DNA of 35,665 bases from Cellulosimicrobium cellulans. Lineage in GTDB: Bacteria; Actinomycetota; Actinomycetes; Actinomycetales; Cellulomonadaceae. The stretch spans positions 72,051 to 107,715 of the forward strand of contig NZ_VEGH01000015.1 in NCBI RefSeq assembly GCF_007679345.1. Direction: 5' to 3'. The notes beneath the pieces were generated by a model, which was not told the origin of the DNA, ran no database searches, and worked only from the letters and a program-made list of their open reading frames with translations. The position numbers and the translations under genes were made by a program. This document shows, in pieces, positions 8,231-20,501 of this stretch; position 1 is the stretch's first letter; the number at the start of each line of letters is the position of its first letter.

Positions 8231-8409
8231 CATCCCGGGCCCGGATCCTTCCCGTCGAGGCCGGGTGGTTCGCTCACCGCGTACGCGAACTCACCCGGCG
8301 TGACCGGGCCGTCACGCGACCGACACGCCACCGTGACCGGACGGGCACGACGCGCTGAGGATCGGCGGCCCGGGCGGCATGGTGCCGCCGATCTGTCGGT
8401 GCGACCGAT

Positions 8410-8415
8410 TACCCT
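8410..8415 (+). promoter_or_regulatory. -10 hexamer, leaderless promoter of parE
   Basis: TACCCT ends 8 nt before the GTG at 8424, and there is no ribosome binding site. This supports that start over the longer open frame beginning near 8379. Confidence 0.5.
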
Positions 8416-8423
8416 CGGGACTC

Positions 8424-10571
<2,148 letters not shown>

Positions 10572-10606
10572 CGCCGCGGGGCCCCGCACCGGCGGAACCC
10601 GCGCCG

Positions 10607-10627
10607 GCGGGACCCCGCGGGTCCCGC
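10607..10627 (+). terminator. Hairpin terminator after parE
   Basis: A 9-bp stem (10607-10615 with 10619-10627, GCGGGACCC/GGGTCCCGC) has a 3-nt loop. A 12-bp palindrome GCGGGGCCCCGC lies just upstream at 10576-10587. Confidence 0.65.
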
Positions 10628-10702
10628 GTCCCGCACCGCGAACGCGCGCCGGGCCGCGATTCCGCGTGACACCACCCGCCGGTGTCGGGCACCGTGTCCC
10701 GC

Positions 10703-11755
10703 ATGCCCGAGAGCACCGACACCTCCGCCGCCGCCGCCCCGTCCCTGGCGGTGCGGGCCGCGGCCCCCGCGACCCTGCCCGAGCCCGACCCGGCCGCGAC
10801 CGGCCTGACCTGGCGCCCGCTCACCCGGGACGACGTGCCGGTCCTGGCCGCGCTGGTCGCGCGCATCGAGGCCGCCGACGCCCAGCCGTTCCGCACCAGC
10901 GAGGTCGAGGTCGCCGAGTGGTTCGACGGCGAGTGGAAGGACCCCGCCCGGGACAGCCGCGTGGGGCTCGACGGCGACGGCGTCCCGCGCGCGTGGATCA
11001 CGCTCGACGCGCCGCCCGGCGACGTGCGCGTGATCCGGGTGTGGGAGGCGGGCGGGGTCGACCCGGCCTGGCGCGGCCGGGGCGTCGGCCGGGCGCTGCT
11101 GGCGTGGGCGACCGCCCGCGCCCGGCAGAAGCTCGCGGAGTCCGGCAAGGACGCGCCCGGCCGGATCGCCGCGTTCCTCGAGGACCACCGCGCCGACGCC
11201 CTGGCGCTGCACGCGCGCGCCGGGTTCACCCCGGTCCGGTACTACACCGACATGCGTCGGGACCTGTCCCGGCCGCTGCCCGAGCCGCGGCCGGTCGACG
11301 GCGTGCGGATCGTGCCGTGGTCCGCCGAGCTCGACGACGCGGTGCGGCTGGCGCACAACGAGGCGTTCGCCGACCACTGGGGGAGTGAGCCCCGGTCGCC
11401 CGAGCACTGGCAGCAGGGCCGCGCGATGTTCGCCCCGCAGTGGAGCCACGTGGCACTGGACGAGGCGTCGGGCGAGGTGGCCGGCTACACGATGTCCGGC
11501 CGGTACGAGCACGACTGGGAGGTGGCCGGCTTCACCTCCGGGTACACCGAGCTGCTCGGCGTGCGGCGGGCGTGGCGGGGCCGGGGCCTGGCGCCCGCCC
11601 TGCTGACCGCCGCGATGGCGTCGTTCCGGGCGGACGGGATGCAGTACGCCGAGCTCGACGTGGACACCGAGAACCCCTCGGGCGCCCACGGGCTGTACGC
11701 CAGCCTCGGCTACGAGGTCACGCACGGTGCGGTCATGTTCACGATCGAGGTCTAG
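10703..11755 (+). CDS. Tandem GNAT-family N-acetyltransferase
   Basis: This 350-residue protein contains two GNAT folds. The N-terminal copy (about residues 30-190) has LTWRPLTRDDVPVL and the acetyl-CoA pyrophosphate loop GRGVGRALLAWA. The C-terminal copy (about 200-350) has the loop GRGLAPALLTAAM and ends NPSGAHGLYASLGYEV. The double-GNAT layout is shared with mycothiol synthase MshD, but MshD-specific identity cannot be claimed, and many paralogues of unknown substrate exist. ATG 10703 is preferred over the earlier GTG codons because a weak -10 (CACCGT, 10690-10695) ends 7 nt upstream. The first 28 residues are Ala/Pro-rich and not part of a domain. Confidence 0.85.
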   Translation: MPESTDTSAAAAPSLAVRAAAPATLPEPDPAATGLTWRPLTRDDVPVLAALVARIEAADAQPFRTSEVEVAEWFDGEWKDPARDSRVGLDGDGVPRAWITLDAPPGDVRVIRVWEAGGVDPAWRGRGVGRALLAWATARARQKLAESGKDAPGRIAAFLEDHRADALALHARAGFTPVRYYTDMRRDLSRPLPEPRPVDGVRIVPWSAELDDAVRLAHNEAFADHWGSEPRSPEHWQQGRAMFAPQWSHVALDEASGEVAGYTMSGRYEHDWEVAGFTSGYTELLGVRRAWRGRGLAPALLTAAMASFRADGMQYAELDVDTENPSGAHGLYASLGYEVTHGAVMFTIEV

Positions 11756-11761
11756 CGGTTC

Positions 11762-11786
11762 GGCCCCGCCGCGCGACGGCGGGGCC
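11762..11786 (+). terminator. Hairpin terminator after the GNAT gene
   Basis: A 10-bp perfect stem (11762-11771 with 11777-11786, GGCCCCGCCG) has a 5-nt loop. It ends one base before the -10 hexamer of the following marR-type gene. Confidence 0.75.
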
Positions 11787-11787
11787 C

Positions 11788-11793
11788 TACGCT
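11788..11793 (+). promoter_or_regulatory. -10 hexamer, leaderless promoter of the MarR gene
   Basis: TACGCT ends 6 nt before the ATG at 11800. The hexamer is directly adjacent to the upstream terminator, so this gene needs its own start site. Confidence 0.6.
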
Positions 11794-11799
11794 GTGCCC

Positions 11800-12273
11800 A
11801 TGGCTCCAGAGGACGGGCAGGGGCAGGCGGACGAGGACGCCACCTGGCGCATGTACCTGGGACTCTCCCGGGAGATGTTCACGGCGCTCGAGCGCGGGCT
11901 CGGCGCCGACGCCGGCGTGTCCGTCGCGGACCTCGAGCTGCTGGAGCCGCTGCTCGCGGCCGGCCACCCGGGCCTGCGGGCCAAGGACCTCGCCGCTGCC
12001 GCCGAGTGGCAGGACAGCCGGGTCTCGCACCAGCTGCGCCGCATGGAGCGCCGCGGGCTCGTCACGCGCACCCGGGACCGCCAGGACGGGCGCGGCACCG
12101 TGGTGTGCCTCACCGAGGCCGGTGAGGCCGCCGCGCACGCCGCGCAGAAGACCCGACGGGTGCTGGTGCGCGAGCTGCTGCTCTCGCCGCTCGACGAGGC
12201 GCAGGTGGCCTCGCTCGTCGAGGTGTCCGGCCTGGTCCGCGCCCGCATCGCTGCCACGGGCTCCGCGCGCTAG
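11800..12273 (+). CDS. MarR-family transcriptional regulator
   Basis: The 157-residue protein has the MarR winged-helix layout. An N-terminal dimerisation helix (WRMYLGLSREMFTALERGL) is followed by the HTH at about residues 45-90 (LRAKDLAAAAEWQDSRVSHQLRRMERRGLVTRTRD). The wing region reads DRQDGRGTVVCLTEAGEAA. The C-terminal helices complete the dimer interface. MarR proteins usually repress nearby genes in response to small aromatic or oxidative signals. Its neighbours are a GNAT gene and convergent parC, and no operator could be assigned. Its mRNA appears to be leaderless. Confidence 0.9.
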   Translation: MAPEDGQGQADEDATWRMYLGLSREMFTALERGLGADAGVSVADLELLEPLLAAGHPGLRAKDLAAAAEWQDSRVSHQLRRMERRGLVTRTRDRQDGRGTVVCLTEAGEAAAHAAQKTRRVLVRELLLSPLDEAQVASLVEVSGLVRARIAATGSAR

Positions 12274-12342
12274 CTGTCGTTCGCCGCGCCGCGCGGCCCC
12301 GGCGCGCGCCCGCGCGCGTCGCCGTTCCGTCCCGCGCCCCGT

Positions 12343-12445
12343 CGCCGAGGTAGGGCCGTCGCGCCGAGATAGGGCGCCCCGCGGTCCTACCTCGGCGCGG
12401 GGGCCCTATCTCGGCGGGGGTGGCTCTCGGCGGGGGTCCTCGGCG
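12343..12445. repeat. Cluster of inverted CCGAG(G/A)TAGG repeats between marR and parC
   Basis: Four 13-14-bp elements lie in order: GCCGAGGTAGGGCC (12344-12357), GCCGAGATAGGGC (12363-12375), GGTCCTACCTCGGC (12383-12396) and GGCCCTATCTCGGC (12402-12415). The first two are near-identical direct copies and the last two are their near-perfect reverse complements. They can fold as nested hairpins. Two weaker copies of the TCTCGGCGGGGGT edge follow up to about 12445. It sits between convergent gene ends, where it could act as a terminator, but the sequence conservation exceeds what a hairpin needs. I see no other copy in this window. Confidence 0.7.
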
Positions 12446-12451
12446 GGCGGG

Positions 12452-14965
<2,514 letters not shown>

Positions 14966-15009
14966 GCTGGGGGCTGCTCCCGGGGTCGGTGGTGCGGGGT
15001 GGTCGGGCC

Positions 15010-15015
15010 ATTGTC
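15010..15015 (-). promoter_or_regulatory. -10 hexamer of the parC promoter
   Basis: On the minus strand GACAAT gives a leader of about 37 nt to the ATG at 14965. The -10 of the divergent Pat-like gene is 50 bp away. Confidence 0.4.
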
Positions 15016-15065
15016 GCCGCTCCGCGACCCTGTGGACCACCACGACGCGCGGCGCGCCGGTTCGT

Positions 15066-15071
15066 TAGGCT
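15066..15071 (+). promoter_or_regulatory. -10 hexamer, leaderless promoter of the Pat-like gene
   Basis: TAGGCT ends 7 nt before the ATG at 15079, without a ribosome binding site. Confidence 0.6.
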
Positions 15072-15078
15072 CCTGGGC

Positions 15079-17874
15079 ATGGCCGAGAGCACCGGGGACG
15101 CGCCCGTGGAGGCGGCGGACTACCCGGAGAGCTGGGAGGCCGACGTCGTCCTCCGCGACGGCAGCACCACGCACGTGCGGCCGATCCGGCCGGAGGACGC
15201 CGACGCCCTGCAGGCGTTCCACGTCGCGCAGTCCGAGGCGTCGATCGTGTTCCGGTTCTTCGCCCCGCTGGAGCGGCTGGGGGACCGGGACCTGGCGCGG
15301 TTCACCCGCGTGGACCACCGGGACCGCGTCGCGCTGGTCGCGGTGACCGAGGACGACGCGATCATCGGCGTCGCCCGGTACGACAAGGTCGGCCCGGACG
15401 AGGCCGAGGTCGCGTTCAACATCGCCGACGCGCACCACGGCCGCGGCCTCGGCTCCGTGCTGCTGGAGCACCTGGCCGCGGCGGCGCGCGAGCGCGGCAT
15501 CCGCCGGTTCACGGCCGACGTGCTGCCGCAGAACGGCCGGATGATCGCGGTGTTCCGCGAGGCGGGGTACTCGCTGCAGCAGCGGCTGGAGGACGGCGTG
15601 GTGACGGTCGGCTTCGACATCGACCCCACGGACCGGTCCCTCGCGGTGATGATGGCCCGCGAGCACGCCGCGGAGGCGCGCAGCGTGCAGGCGCTGCTGA
15701 CGGCCCGCTCCGTCCTGGTGCTGTCGTCGCCGGCCGCGGCGCCCGGGTCGCTGGACGACCGGCGGGCCGAGCGCGTGCTGGCGGACCTCGTGGGCGGCGT
15801 CCCCGCCGCGGACGGCCCGGAGCACCGGACCGGCGCCGTGACCGCGGCGGGCGGCGACGAGCGCCCGGTGCAGGTGCACGTCGTCGGCCGCGCCGGGGCA
15901 CCCGACGGGGGAGCGGGCCGCGGCCCGGCCGTGCACCACTGGGACCGCCTCGACGACGTCCCCGGCCCCGTGGACCTCGCGGTGCTCGCCCTGCCCGCGG
16001 CCGAGGCCGTCGTCGCCGTCCGGGCGCTGGGCCGGCTCGGGGTGAAGGGCGTGGTCGTGCTGTCCGGCGGCTACGCCGAGCAGGGGCCGACCGGCCTCGC
16101 GCTGCAGCGCGCCCTGCTGCGCGCCGCGCACGCGGCCGGGCTCCGCGTGGTGGGCCCGCGCTCGTACGGGCTGCTCGCGCACGCCGCCGGCGGCGTGCTG
16201 AACGCGTCGCTCACCGAGGACCCGCCGCCACCCGGCCGGATCGGCCTGTTCTGCCAGTCCGCGTCCACGGCGGTGTCCATCCTCGGCTCCGTGCGCCGCC
16301 GGCACCTCGGGCTCGCCCACCTGGTGTCCGCGGGCAACCGGGCGGACGTCTCCGGCAACGACCTCATGCAGTTCTGGCAGGACGACGACGCCACCGACGT
16401 CGTCGCCCTGTACCTGGAGTCGATCGGCAACCCCCGCAAGTTCTCCCGGGTGGCCCGGCGCCTCGCGACGGCCAAGCCGGTCGTCGTCGTGACGGCCGGC
16501 CGGTCCGGGCACGTCGTGCCGCCCGGGCACGCGGTGCGGCCCACCCAGGCGTCGCGGCAGACCCTGCAGGAGGTCATGCGCCGGTCGGGCGTGGTGCTGG
16601 TCGACAACGTGCACCAGATGCTCGAGGTGTCCCAGCTGTTCGCGCTCCAGCCGCTGCCGCCGGGCCGGCGCGCCGCCGTGGTGGCGTCGTCGTCCGCCGC
16701 GGCGTCGCTGGTGTCCGAGGCGCTCGCCGCGGCGGGGTTCACCGTGGGCCGCGCGCCCGCGATCCTGCACGAGGACGCCGACGACACGAAGGTCGAGCGC
16801 ACGTTCGCCGCGGTGTACGCCGACCCGGACGTCGAGGTCGTCGTCACCATGCACGTGCCGACCGTCGGCCCGCGGGACGACCGGGTCGCCCAGGCGCTGG
16901 CCCGGCACGCGGCGGGCTCGGGCCGCACCTCGGTCGCGTGCCTGCTCGGCCTGCACGGCGCGACGCCCGCGCTGACCGCGCCGGACGCCGACGGCGTGCT
17001 GCGCACCGTCCCCGCGTACACCACGCCGGAGGACGCGGTGCTCGCGCTCGACCAGGCCGCCCGGTACGCCGCGTGGCGTGCGGCCGACCGCGGCCGGCTC
17101 GTGGCGCCCGAGGGCATCCACGCCCGCACCGCGCGCCGCCGGATCGCGGGCTGGCTCGACGAGGCCGGCACCCGCGCCTCGCTCGACCTGAGCCACGAGC
17201 AGACCGCGGAGCTGCTGGAGCTCGCCGGCGTGCACGTGTTCCCGACCGTCGGGGTGCACGACGCCGACGAGGCGGTGGCGGCCGCGGACCGGCTCGGCTG
17301 GCCGGTCGCGCTCAAGTCCACCGTGCCCGCCCTGCGGCACCGCTCGGACCTGGGCGGCGTGCGGCTCGACGTGCACGACGAGGCCGAGCTGCGCGCCGAC
17401 GTGGCCCAGGTGCTCGCGCTCGCCGCGGGCCGGGAGCCCGAGCCGGGGCGCGCGCCGCTGGAGGTGCAGGCGATGGCGCCGCACGGGGTGGCCTGCGTGA
17501 TCCGGTCCGCCGAGGACCCGCTGTTCGGCCCCGTCCTGGGCTTCGGGCTCGGGGGAGACACCACCGACCTGCTCGGCGACGTCGCCTGGGCGGTGCCGCC
17601 CCTGACCGACGTGGACGTGTCCGACATGGTCCGGGCGCCGCGGTCCGCGCCCCGGCTGTTCGGCTACCGCGGCGTCCCGCCGCTCGACGTCGCCGCGCTG
17701 GAGGACGTGCTCGCCCGGGTCGCGGTGCTCGCGGACCAGCTGCCCGAGCTGCTGCACCTGGAGCTCAACCCGGTGGTGGTCGCGGAGCACGGGGCGTACG
17801 TGCTCGGCGCCACCGCGCGGGTCGGGGTCGCGGCCACCCGCGCCGACGGCCCGCGCCGGGCGCTGCCCGTCTGA
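15079..17874 (+). CDS. Pat-like protein: GNAT acetyltransferase fused to an acyl-CoA ligase (ADP-forming type)
   Basis: The 931-residue protein joins an N-terminal GNAT domain to an ADP-forming acyl-CoA synthetase-like module. The GNAT domain (about residues 20-190) shows HVRPIRPEDADALQAF, IADAHHGRGLGSVLLEHL and QNGRMIAVFREAGY. Then come a CoA-binding-like domain (about 205-390), a ligase-CoA domain with VSAGNRADVSGNDLMQFW and YLESIGNPRKF, and a C-terminal ATP-grasp domain (about 700-915) with WPVALKSTVPALRHRSDLGGVRL and LELNPVVV. This architecture matches actinobacterial protein lysine acetyltransferases related to Salmonella Pat, which modify acetyl-CoA synthetase and other metabolic enzymes; Salmonella Pat has the two modules in reversed order. 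The ligase half is often catalytically inactive and sensory. The usual SHTGA loop is altered here to PPGHAVRPTQA. Confidence 0.88.
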   Translation: MAESTGDAPVEAADYPESWEADVVLRDGSTTHVRPIRPEDADALQAFHVAQSEASIVFRFFAPLERLGDRDLARFTRVDHRDRVALVAVTEDDAIIGVARYDKVGPDEAEVAFNIADAHHGRGLGSVLLEHLAAAARERGIRRFTADVLPQNGRMIAVFREAGYSLQQRLEDGVVTVGFDIDPTDRSLAVMMAREHAAEARSVQALLTARSVLVLSSPAAAPGSLDDRRAERVLADLVGGVPAADGPEHRTGAVTAAGGDERPVQVHVVGRAGAPDGGAGRGPAVHHWDRLDDVPGPVDLAVLALPAAEAVVAVRALGRLGVKGVVVLSGGYAEQGPTGLALQRALLRAAHAAGLRVVGPRSYGLLAHAAGGVLNASLTEDPPPPGRIGLFCQSASTAVSILGSVRRRHLGLAHLVSAGNRADVSGNDLMQFWQDDDATDVVALYLESIGNPRKFSRVARRLATAKPVVVVTAGRSGHVVPPGHAVRPTQASRQTLQEVMRRSGVVLVDNVHQMLEVSQLFALQPLPPGRRAAVVASSSAAASLVSEALAAAGFTVGRAPAILHEDADDTKVERTFAAVYADPDVEVVVTMHVPTVGPRDDRVAQALARHAAGSGRTSVACLLGLHGATPALTAPDADGVLRTVPAYTTPEDAVLALDQAARYAAWRAADRGRLVAPEGIHARTARRRIAGWLDEAGTRASLDLSHEQTAELLELAGVHVFPTVGVHDADEAVAAADRLGWPVALKSTVPALRHRSDLGGVRLDVHDEAELRADVAQVLALAAGREPEPGRAPLEVQAMAPHGVACVIRSAEDPLFGPVLGFGLGGDTTDLLGDVAWAVPPLTDVDVSDMVRAPRSAPRLFGYRGVPPLDVAALEDVLARVAVLADQLPELLHLELNPVVVAEHGAYVLGATARVGVAATRADGPRRALPV

Positions 17875-17972
17875 CCGCCGGTCGCCGCGCGTCGGACCGC
17901 CGGTCGCCGCCCGCCCGACCCCGCCGGGACGCGGGTGTGACGACCGCGCCCTCGCGGTGGGAGGATGTCCGG

Positions 17973-18542
17973 GTGCCTGCCCCCTCCACCGACCTGCTGC
18001 GCGACCTGCACCGGGCCGGGTACTACCCCGACCTGGTCGCCGACGTCCTGGACGTCGCGCTCGCGGACGAGCCCGTCGAGGCGTACCTCGTGCACCCCGA
18101 GACCACGTTCGACGCGCAGGAGGTGCGCCGGCACGTCACGGTCCTGGTGCTGACCCCCACGCGGCTCGTGGTCGCGCACGTCGACGACCACCCCGCCGAC
18201 AGCGAGCACCCGTCGGCCAGCGCCGCCGCCACGACCGAGGCGGTCCCGCTGTCGGAGCTGCGCTCCGTCGCGCTCACCCACGTCATCGCGACCCCCGAGC
18301 AGCACCGCCCGGGCACGCCCGCCGCCGAGCTGACGCTCGCGGTCGGCTGGGGCGCGGTGTCCCGGGTCGACCTGGAGCCGGCCGGCTGCGCCGACCCCGC
18401 CTGCGAGGCGGACCACGGCCTCACCGGCACGCTGACCCCCGACGACGTGGTCGTCCGGGTGTCCGCGGTCGCCGAGGGCGAGGGCGCGGTCCGCGACGCC
18501 GTGGCGTTCGCCAAGCGGCTGTCCGCGGCGAGCGCGCGCTGA
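17973..18542 (+). CDS. DUF5998 family protein
   Basis: This 189-residue protein matches the actinobacterial DUF5998 family by overall pattern: LLRDLHRAGYYPDLVADVLDVALADEPVEAYLVHPETTFD at the start, then RRHVTVLVLTPTRLVVAHVDDH. A CADPACEADHG loop at about residues 139-149 holds two Cys and a His and might bind metal. The end is helical (DAVAFAKRLSAAS). Function is unknown. The GTG at 17973 follows either GGAGG at 17959-17963 or a GAGGAT hexamer at 17961-17966, so initiation could be leadered or leaderless. The next ATG begins 2 bp after its stop, implying one transcript with the hydrolase. Confidence 0.82.
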   Translation: MPAPSTDLLRDLHRAGYYPDLVADVLDVALADEPVEAYLVHPETTFDAQEVRRHVTVLVLTPTRLVVAHVDDHPADSEHPSASAAATTEAVPLSELRSVALTHVIATPEQHRPGTPAAELTLAVGWGAVSRVDLEPAGCADPACEADHGLTGTLTPDDVVVRVSAVAEGEGAVRDAVAFAKRLSAASAR

Positions 18543-18544
18543 CG

Positions 18545-19723
18545 ATGACGGCCGCCGCGTCCTCGACCGTGCCGGCCCGGCTCGCGGACGCGGGCCTGGT
18601 GCCGCCCGACTACGAGGGTCCGTCCCTGTCGGGGCTGCTGCCGGCCGTCGCCGACAGCCTCGGTGCGCCGGTGCCCGACGGCCCGGCGCGGCGCGCGCAG
18701 CTCGGGCTCCCGGAGGCGCACCGGGTGTGCGTCGTCCTGGTGGACGGGCTGGGCTACGAGAACCTCACCGAGCGCGCGGGGCACGCCCCGTTCCTGCGGT
18801 CGCTGCTGAACGGGTCCGGGCCGCTGTCGGCCGGCTACCCGTCCACCACCGCCGCGTCCATGGGCTCGTTCGGCACCGGGACCGGCCCGGGCCGCACCGG
18901 CCTGGTCGGCTACACGGTGCGCAACCCCGCGAGCGGCGGGCTGGCCAACATGGTGTCGTGGGACGGGCTCGGCCCGGCCCGGGAGTGGCAGCGCGAGCCC
19001 ACGGTCTTCGAGCGGCTGGTCGCGCACGGGGTCACGGTCACCACCGTCGGCCCCGCGAAGTTCATGGGTTCCGGCCTGACCGAGGCGGCCCTGCGCGGCG
19101 GCGGGTACCGCGCCGCGGAGTCGCTGGGGCAGCGCGTCGACGCGGTGCTGCGGCTGCTGCGCGAGCCGGGCCTCGTCTACCTGTACTGGGGCGACGTCGA
19201 CAAGACCGGCCACCACGAGGGTGCCGGCTCCTGGCAGTGGGGCGACCAGCTCGAGGCGCTCGACGGCGAGCTCCGCCGGCTGGTGCGGTCGCTGCCGCGC
19301 GGCGCCTCCGTCGTCGTCACCGCGGACCACGGCATGGTCGACGTCGACCCGGCCCGGCGGCACGACGTCGCGACCACGCCGGGGCTCGCCGAGGGCGTGG
19401 CCCTCGTCGCGGGGGAGCCGCGGGCGCTGCACGTGCACCTCGAGCCGGGGGTCGACCCGCGCGCGGCCGAGGCCCGCTGGGCCGACGTCCTCGGCGGCGA
19501 CGCGGTGGTGCTCACCGGGGACGACGCCGTGGCGGCCGGGCTGTTCGGGCCGGTGTCCGGGCACGTGCGCCCGCTCATCGGCGACCTGGTGGTGGCGGCG
19601 ACCGGGCGGGCGACCGTGGTCGACTCCCGGACGCAGACCCCGGCGTCCCTCCGGCTGGTGGGGGTGCACGGGTCGCTGACGCCGGCGGAGCTGCGGGTGC
19701 CGCTGCTCGCCGTGCACACCTGA
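18545..19723 (+). CDS. Alkaline phosphatase superfamily hydrolase (nucleotide pyrophosphatase/phosphodiesterase-like)
   Basis: The 392-residue protein has the metal-binding layout of the superfamily. Asp67 lies in VVLVDGLGYENL, and the probable nucleophile Thr101 in YPSTTAASM. DVDKTGHHEG carries the metal-binding Asp and His, TADHGMVDVD the Asp-His pair, and GVHGS the last His. There is no signal peptide, so it is probably cytoplasmic. Substrates of this actinobacterial group are not established, but phosphodiesters or nucleotides are likely. It is transcribed with the DUF5998 gene, whose stop lies 2 bp upstream. In many actinobacteria DUF5998, this hydrolase and thymidine kinase are neighbours, as here. 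Confidence 0.87.
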   Translation: MTAAASSTVPARLADAGLVPPDYEGPSLSGLLPAVADSLGAPVPDGPARRAQLGLPEAHRVCVVLVDGLGYENLTERAGHAPFLRSLLNGSGPLSAGYPSTTAASMGSFGTGTGPGRTGLVGYTVRNPASGGLANMVSWDGLGPAREWQREPTVFERLVAHGVTVTTVGPAKFMGSGLTEAALRGGGYRAAESLGQRVDAVLRLLREPGLVYLYWGDVDKTGHHEGAGSWQWGDQLEALDGELRRLVRSLPRGASVVVTADHGMVDVDPARRHDVATTPGLAEGVALVAGEPRALHVHLEPGVDPRAAEARWADVLGGDAVVLTGDDAVAAGLFGPVSGHVRPLIGDLVVAATGRATVVDSRTQTPASLRLVGVHGSLTPAELRVPLLAVHT

Positions 19724-19798
19724 GCCGGCGCACGGTCCGCCTCCCACGCACCACCCGCAACACCCGCACCACCGAGCACGACGAGGAACGAGGAGCAC

Positions 19799-20458
19799 GT
19801 GGCCGAGCTGGTCTTCTTCTGCGGCACCATGGACTGCGGCAAGTCCACCCTGGCGCTGCAGATGCACCACAACCACGCGGCCCGCGGCCGGGGCGGGGTG
19901 CTGTTCACGCAGAACGACCGCGCGGGGGAGCACGTGCTGTCCTCGCGCCTGGGCCTGTCGGTGCCGGCGCACGAGGTGAACCCGGGCACGGACTTCTGGG
20001 ACGAGGTCGTCCAGCGGCGCAGCCGCGGCGCGCGCGTCGACTTCCTCATCTGCGACGAGGCGCAGTTCTACAGCGCCGAGCAGGTGGAGCAGCTCGGCCG
20101 GGTCGTCGACGACCTGGACGTCGACGTGTTCGCGTTCGGGATCACCACCGACTTCCGGACCCGGCTGTTCGCGGGGTCCGCGCGACTGCTCGAGCTCGCC
20201 GACCGGGTGGAGACGCTGCAGGTCCAGGCGCTGTGCTGGTGCGGTGCGCGCGCCACGCACAACGCGCGCACCGAGCACGGCGCCATGGTGGTCGAGGGCG
20301 CGCAGGTCGTCGTCGGCGACGTGGCGGTGCCGGCCGAGGACGACGCCGTGGGCTACGAGGTGCTGTGCCGCAAGCACCACCGCCTGCGGATGACCGCGCG
20401 CACCTCGGGGGCGGGGACGCTGTCGCCGCAGACGCTGGGCCTGCTCGCGGGGGACTGA
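19799..20458 (+). CDS. tdk: Thymidine kinase
   Basis: The 219-residue protein is a type II (TK1-like) thymidine kinase that salvages thymidine to dTMP. The P-loop GTMDCGKST lies at residues 9-17, and the Walker B-like DEAQFYS at about 84-90. The lasso/zinc part shows CWCGARATHNAR and CRKHH. The first cysteine pair is spaced C-x-C rather than the common C-x2-C, which I believe is usual for actinobacterial members. GAGGAG at 19788-19793 supports the GTG at 19799. A 75-bp gap with no hairpin separates it from the upstream hydrolase. It faces sepH tail to tail. Confidence 0.93.
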   Translation: MAELVFFCGTMDCGKSTLALQMHHNHAARGRGGVLFTQNDRAGEHVLSSRLGLSVPAHEVNPGTDFWDEVVQRRSRGARVDFLICDEAQFYSAEQVEQLGRVVDDLDVDVFAFGITTDFRTRLFAGSARLLELADRVETLQVQALCWCGARATHNARTEHGAMVVEGAQVVVGDVAVPAEDDAVGYEVLCRKHHRLRMTARTSGAGTLSPQTLGLLAGD

Positions 20459-20473
20459 GCCGCGCCCCGGCCG

Positions 20474-20493
20474 CGGGGGCGTCACCGCCCCCG
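20474..20493. terminator. Bidirectional hairpin between tdk and sepH
   Basis: An 8-bp stem (20474-20481 with 20486-20493, CGGGGGCG/CGCCCCCG) with a TCAC loop lies between the two convergent stop codons. Confidence 0.65.
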
Positions 20494-20501
20494 GGCGCGC
20501 G

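Noticed and set aside
8300..8315. Inverted repeat GTGAC-N6-GTCAC between the DUF7455 and parE genes, first read as a CRP site
   Set aside because: Counted as GTGA and TCAC, the half-sites are 8 bp apart where CRP-family sites need 6, and the outer T/A bases are missing.
10576..10587. Perfect 12-bp palindrome GCGGGGCCCCGC after parE, considered as an operator
   Set aside because: It starts 5 bp after the stop codon next to a clearer hairpin, so it is more likely part of the termination region.
17873..17910. A 16-bp direct repeat (GACCGCCGGTCGCCGC at 17873 and 17895) after the Pat-like gene
   Set aside because: It is made of simple GC-rich trinucleotides, occurs only twice, and has no link to a promoter or hairpin, so chance or slippage explains it.
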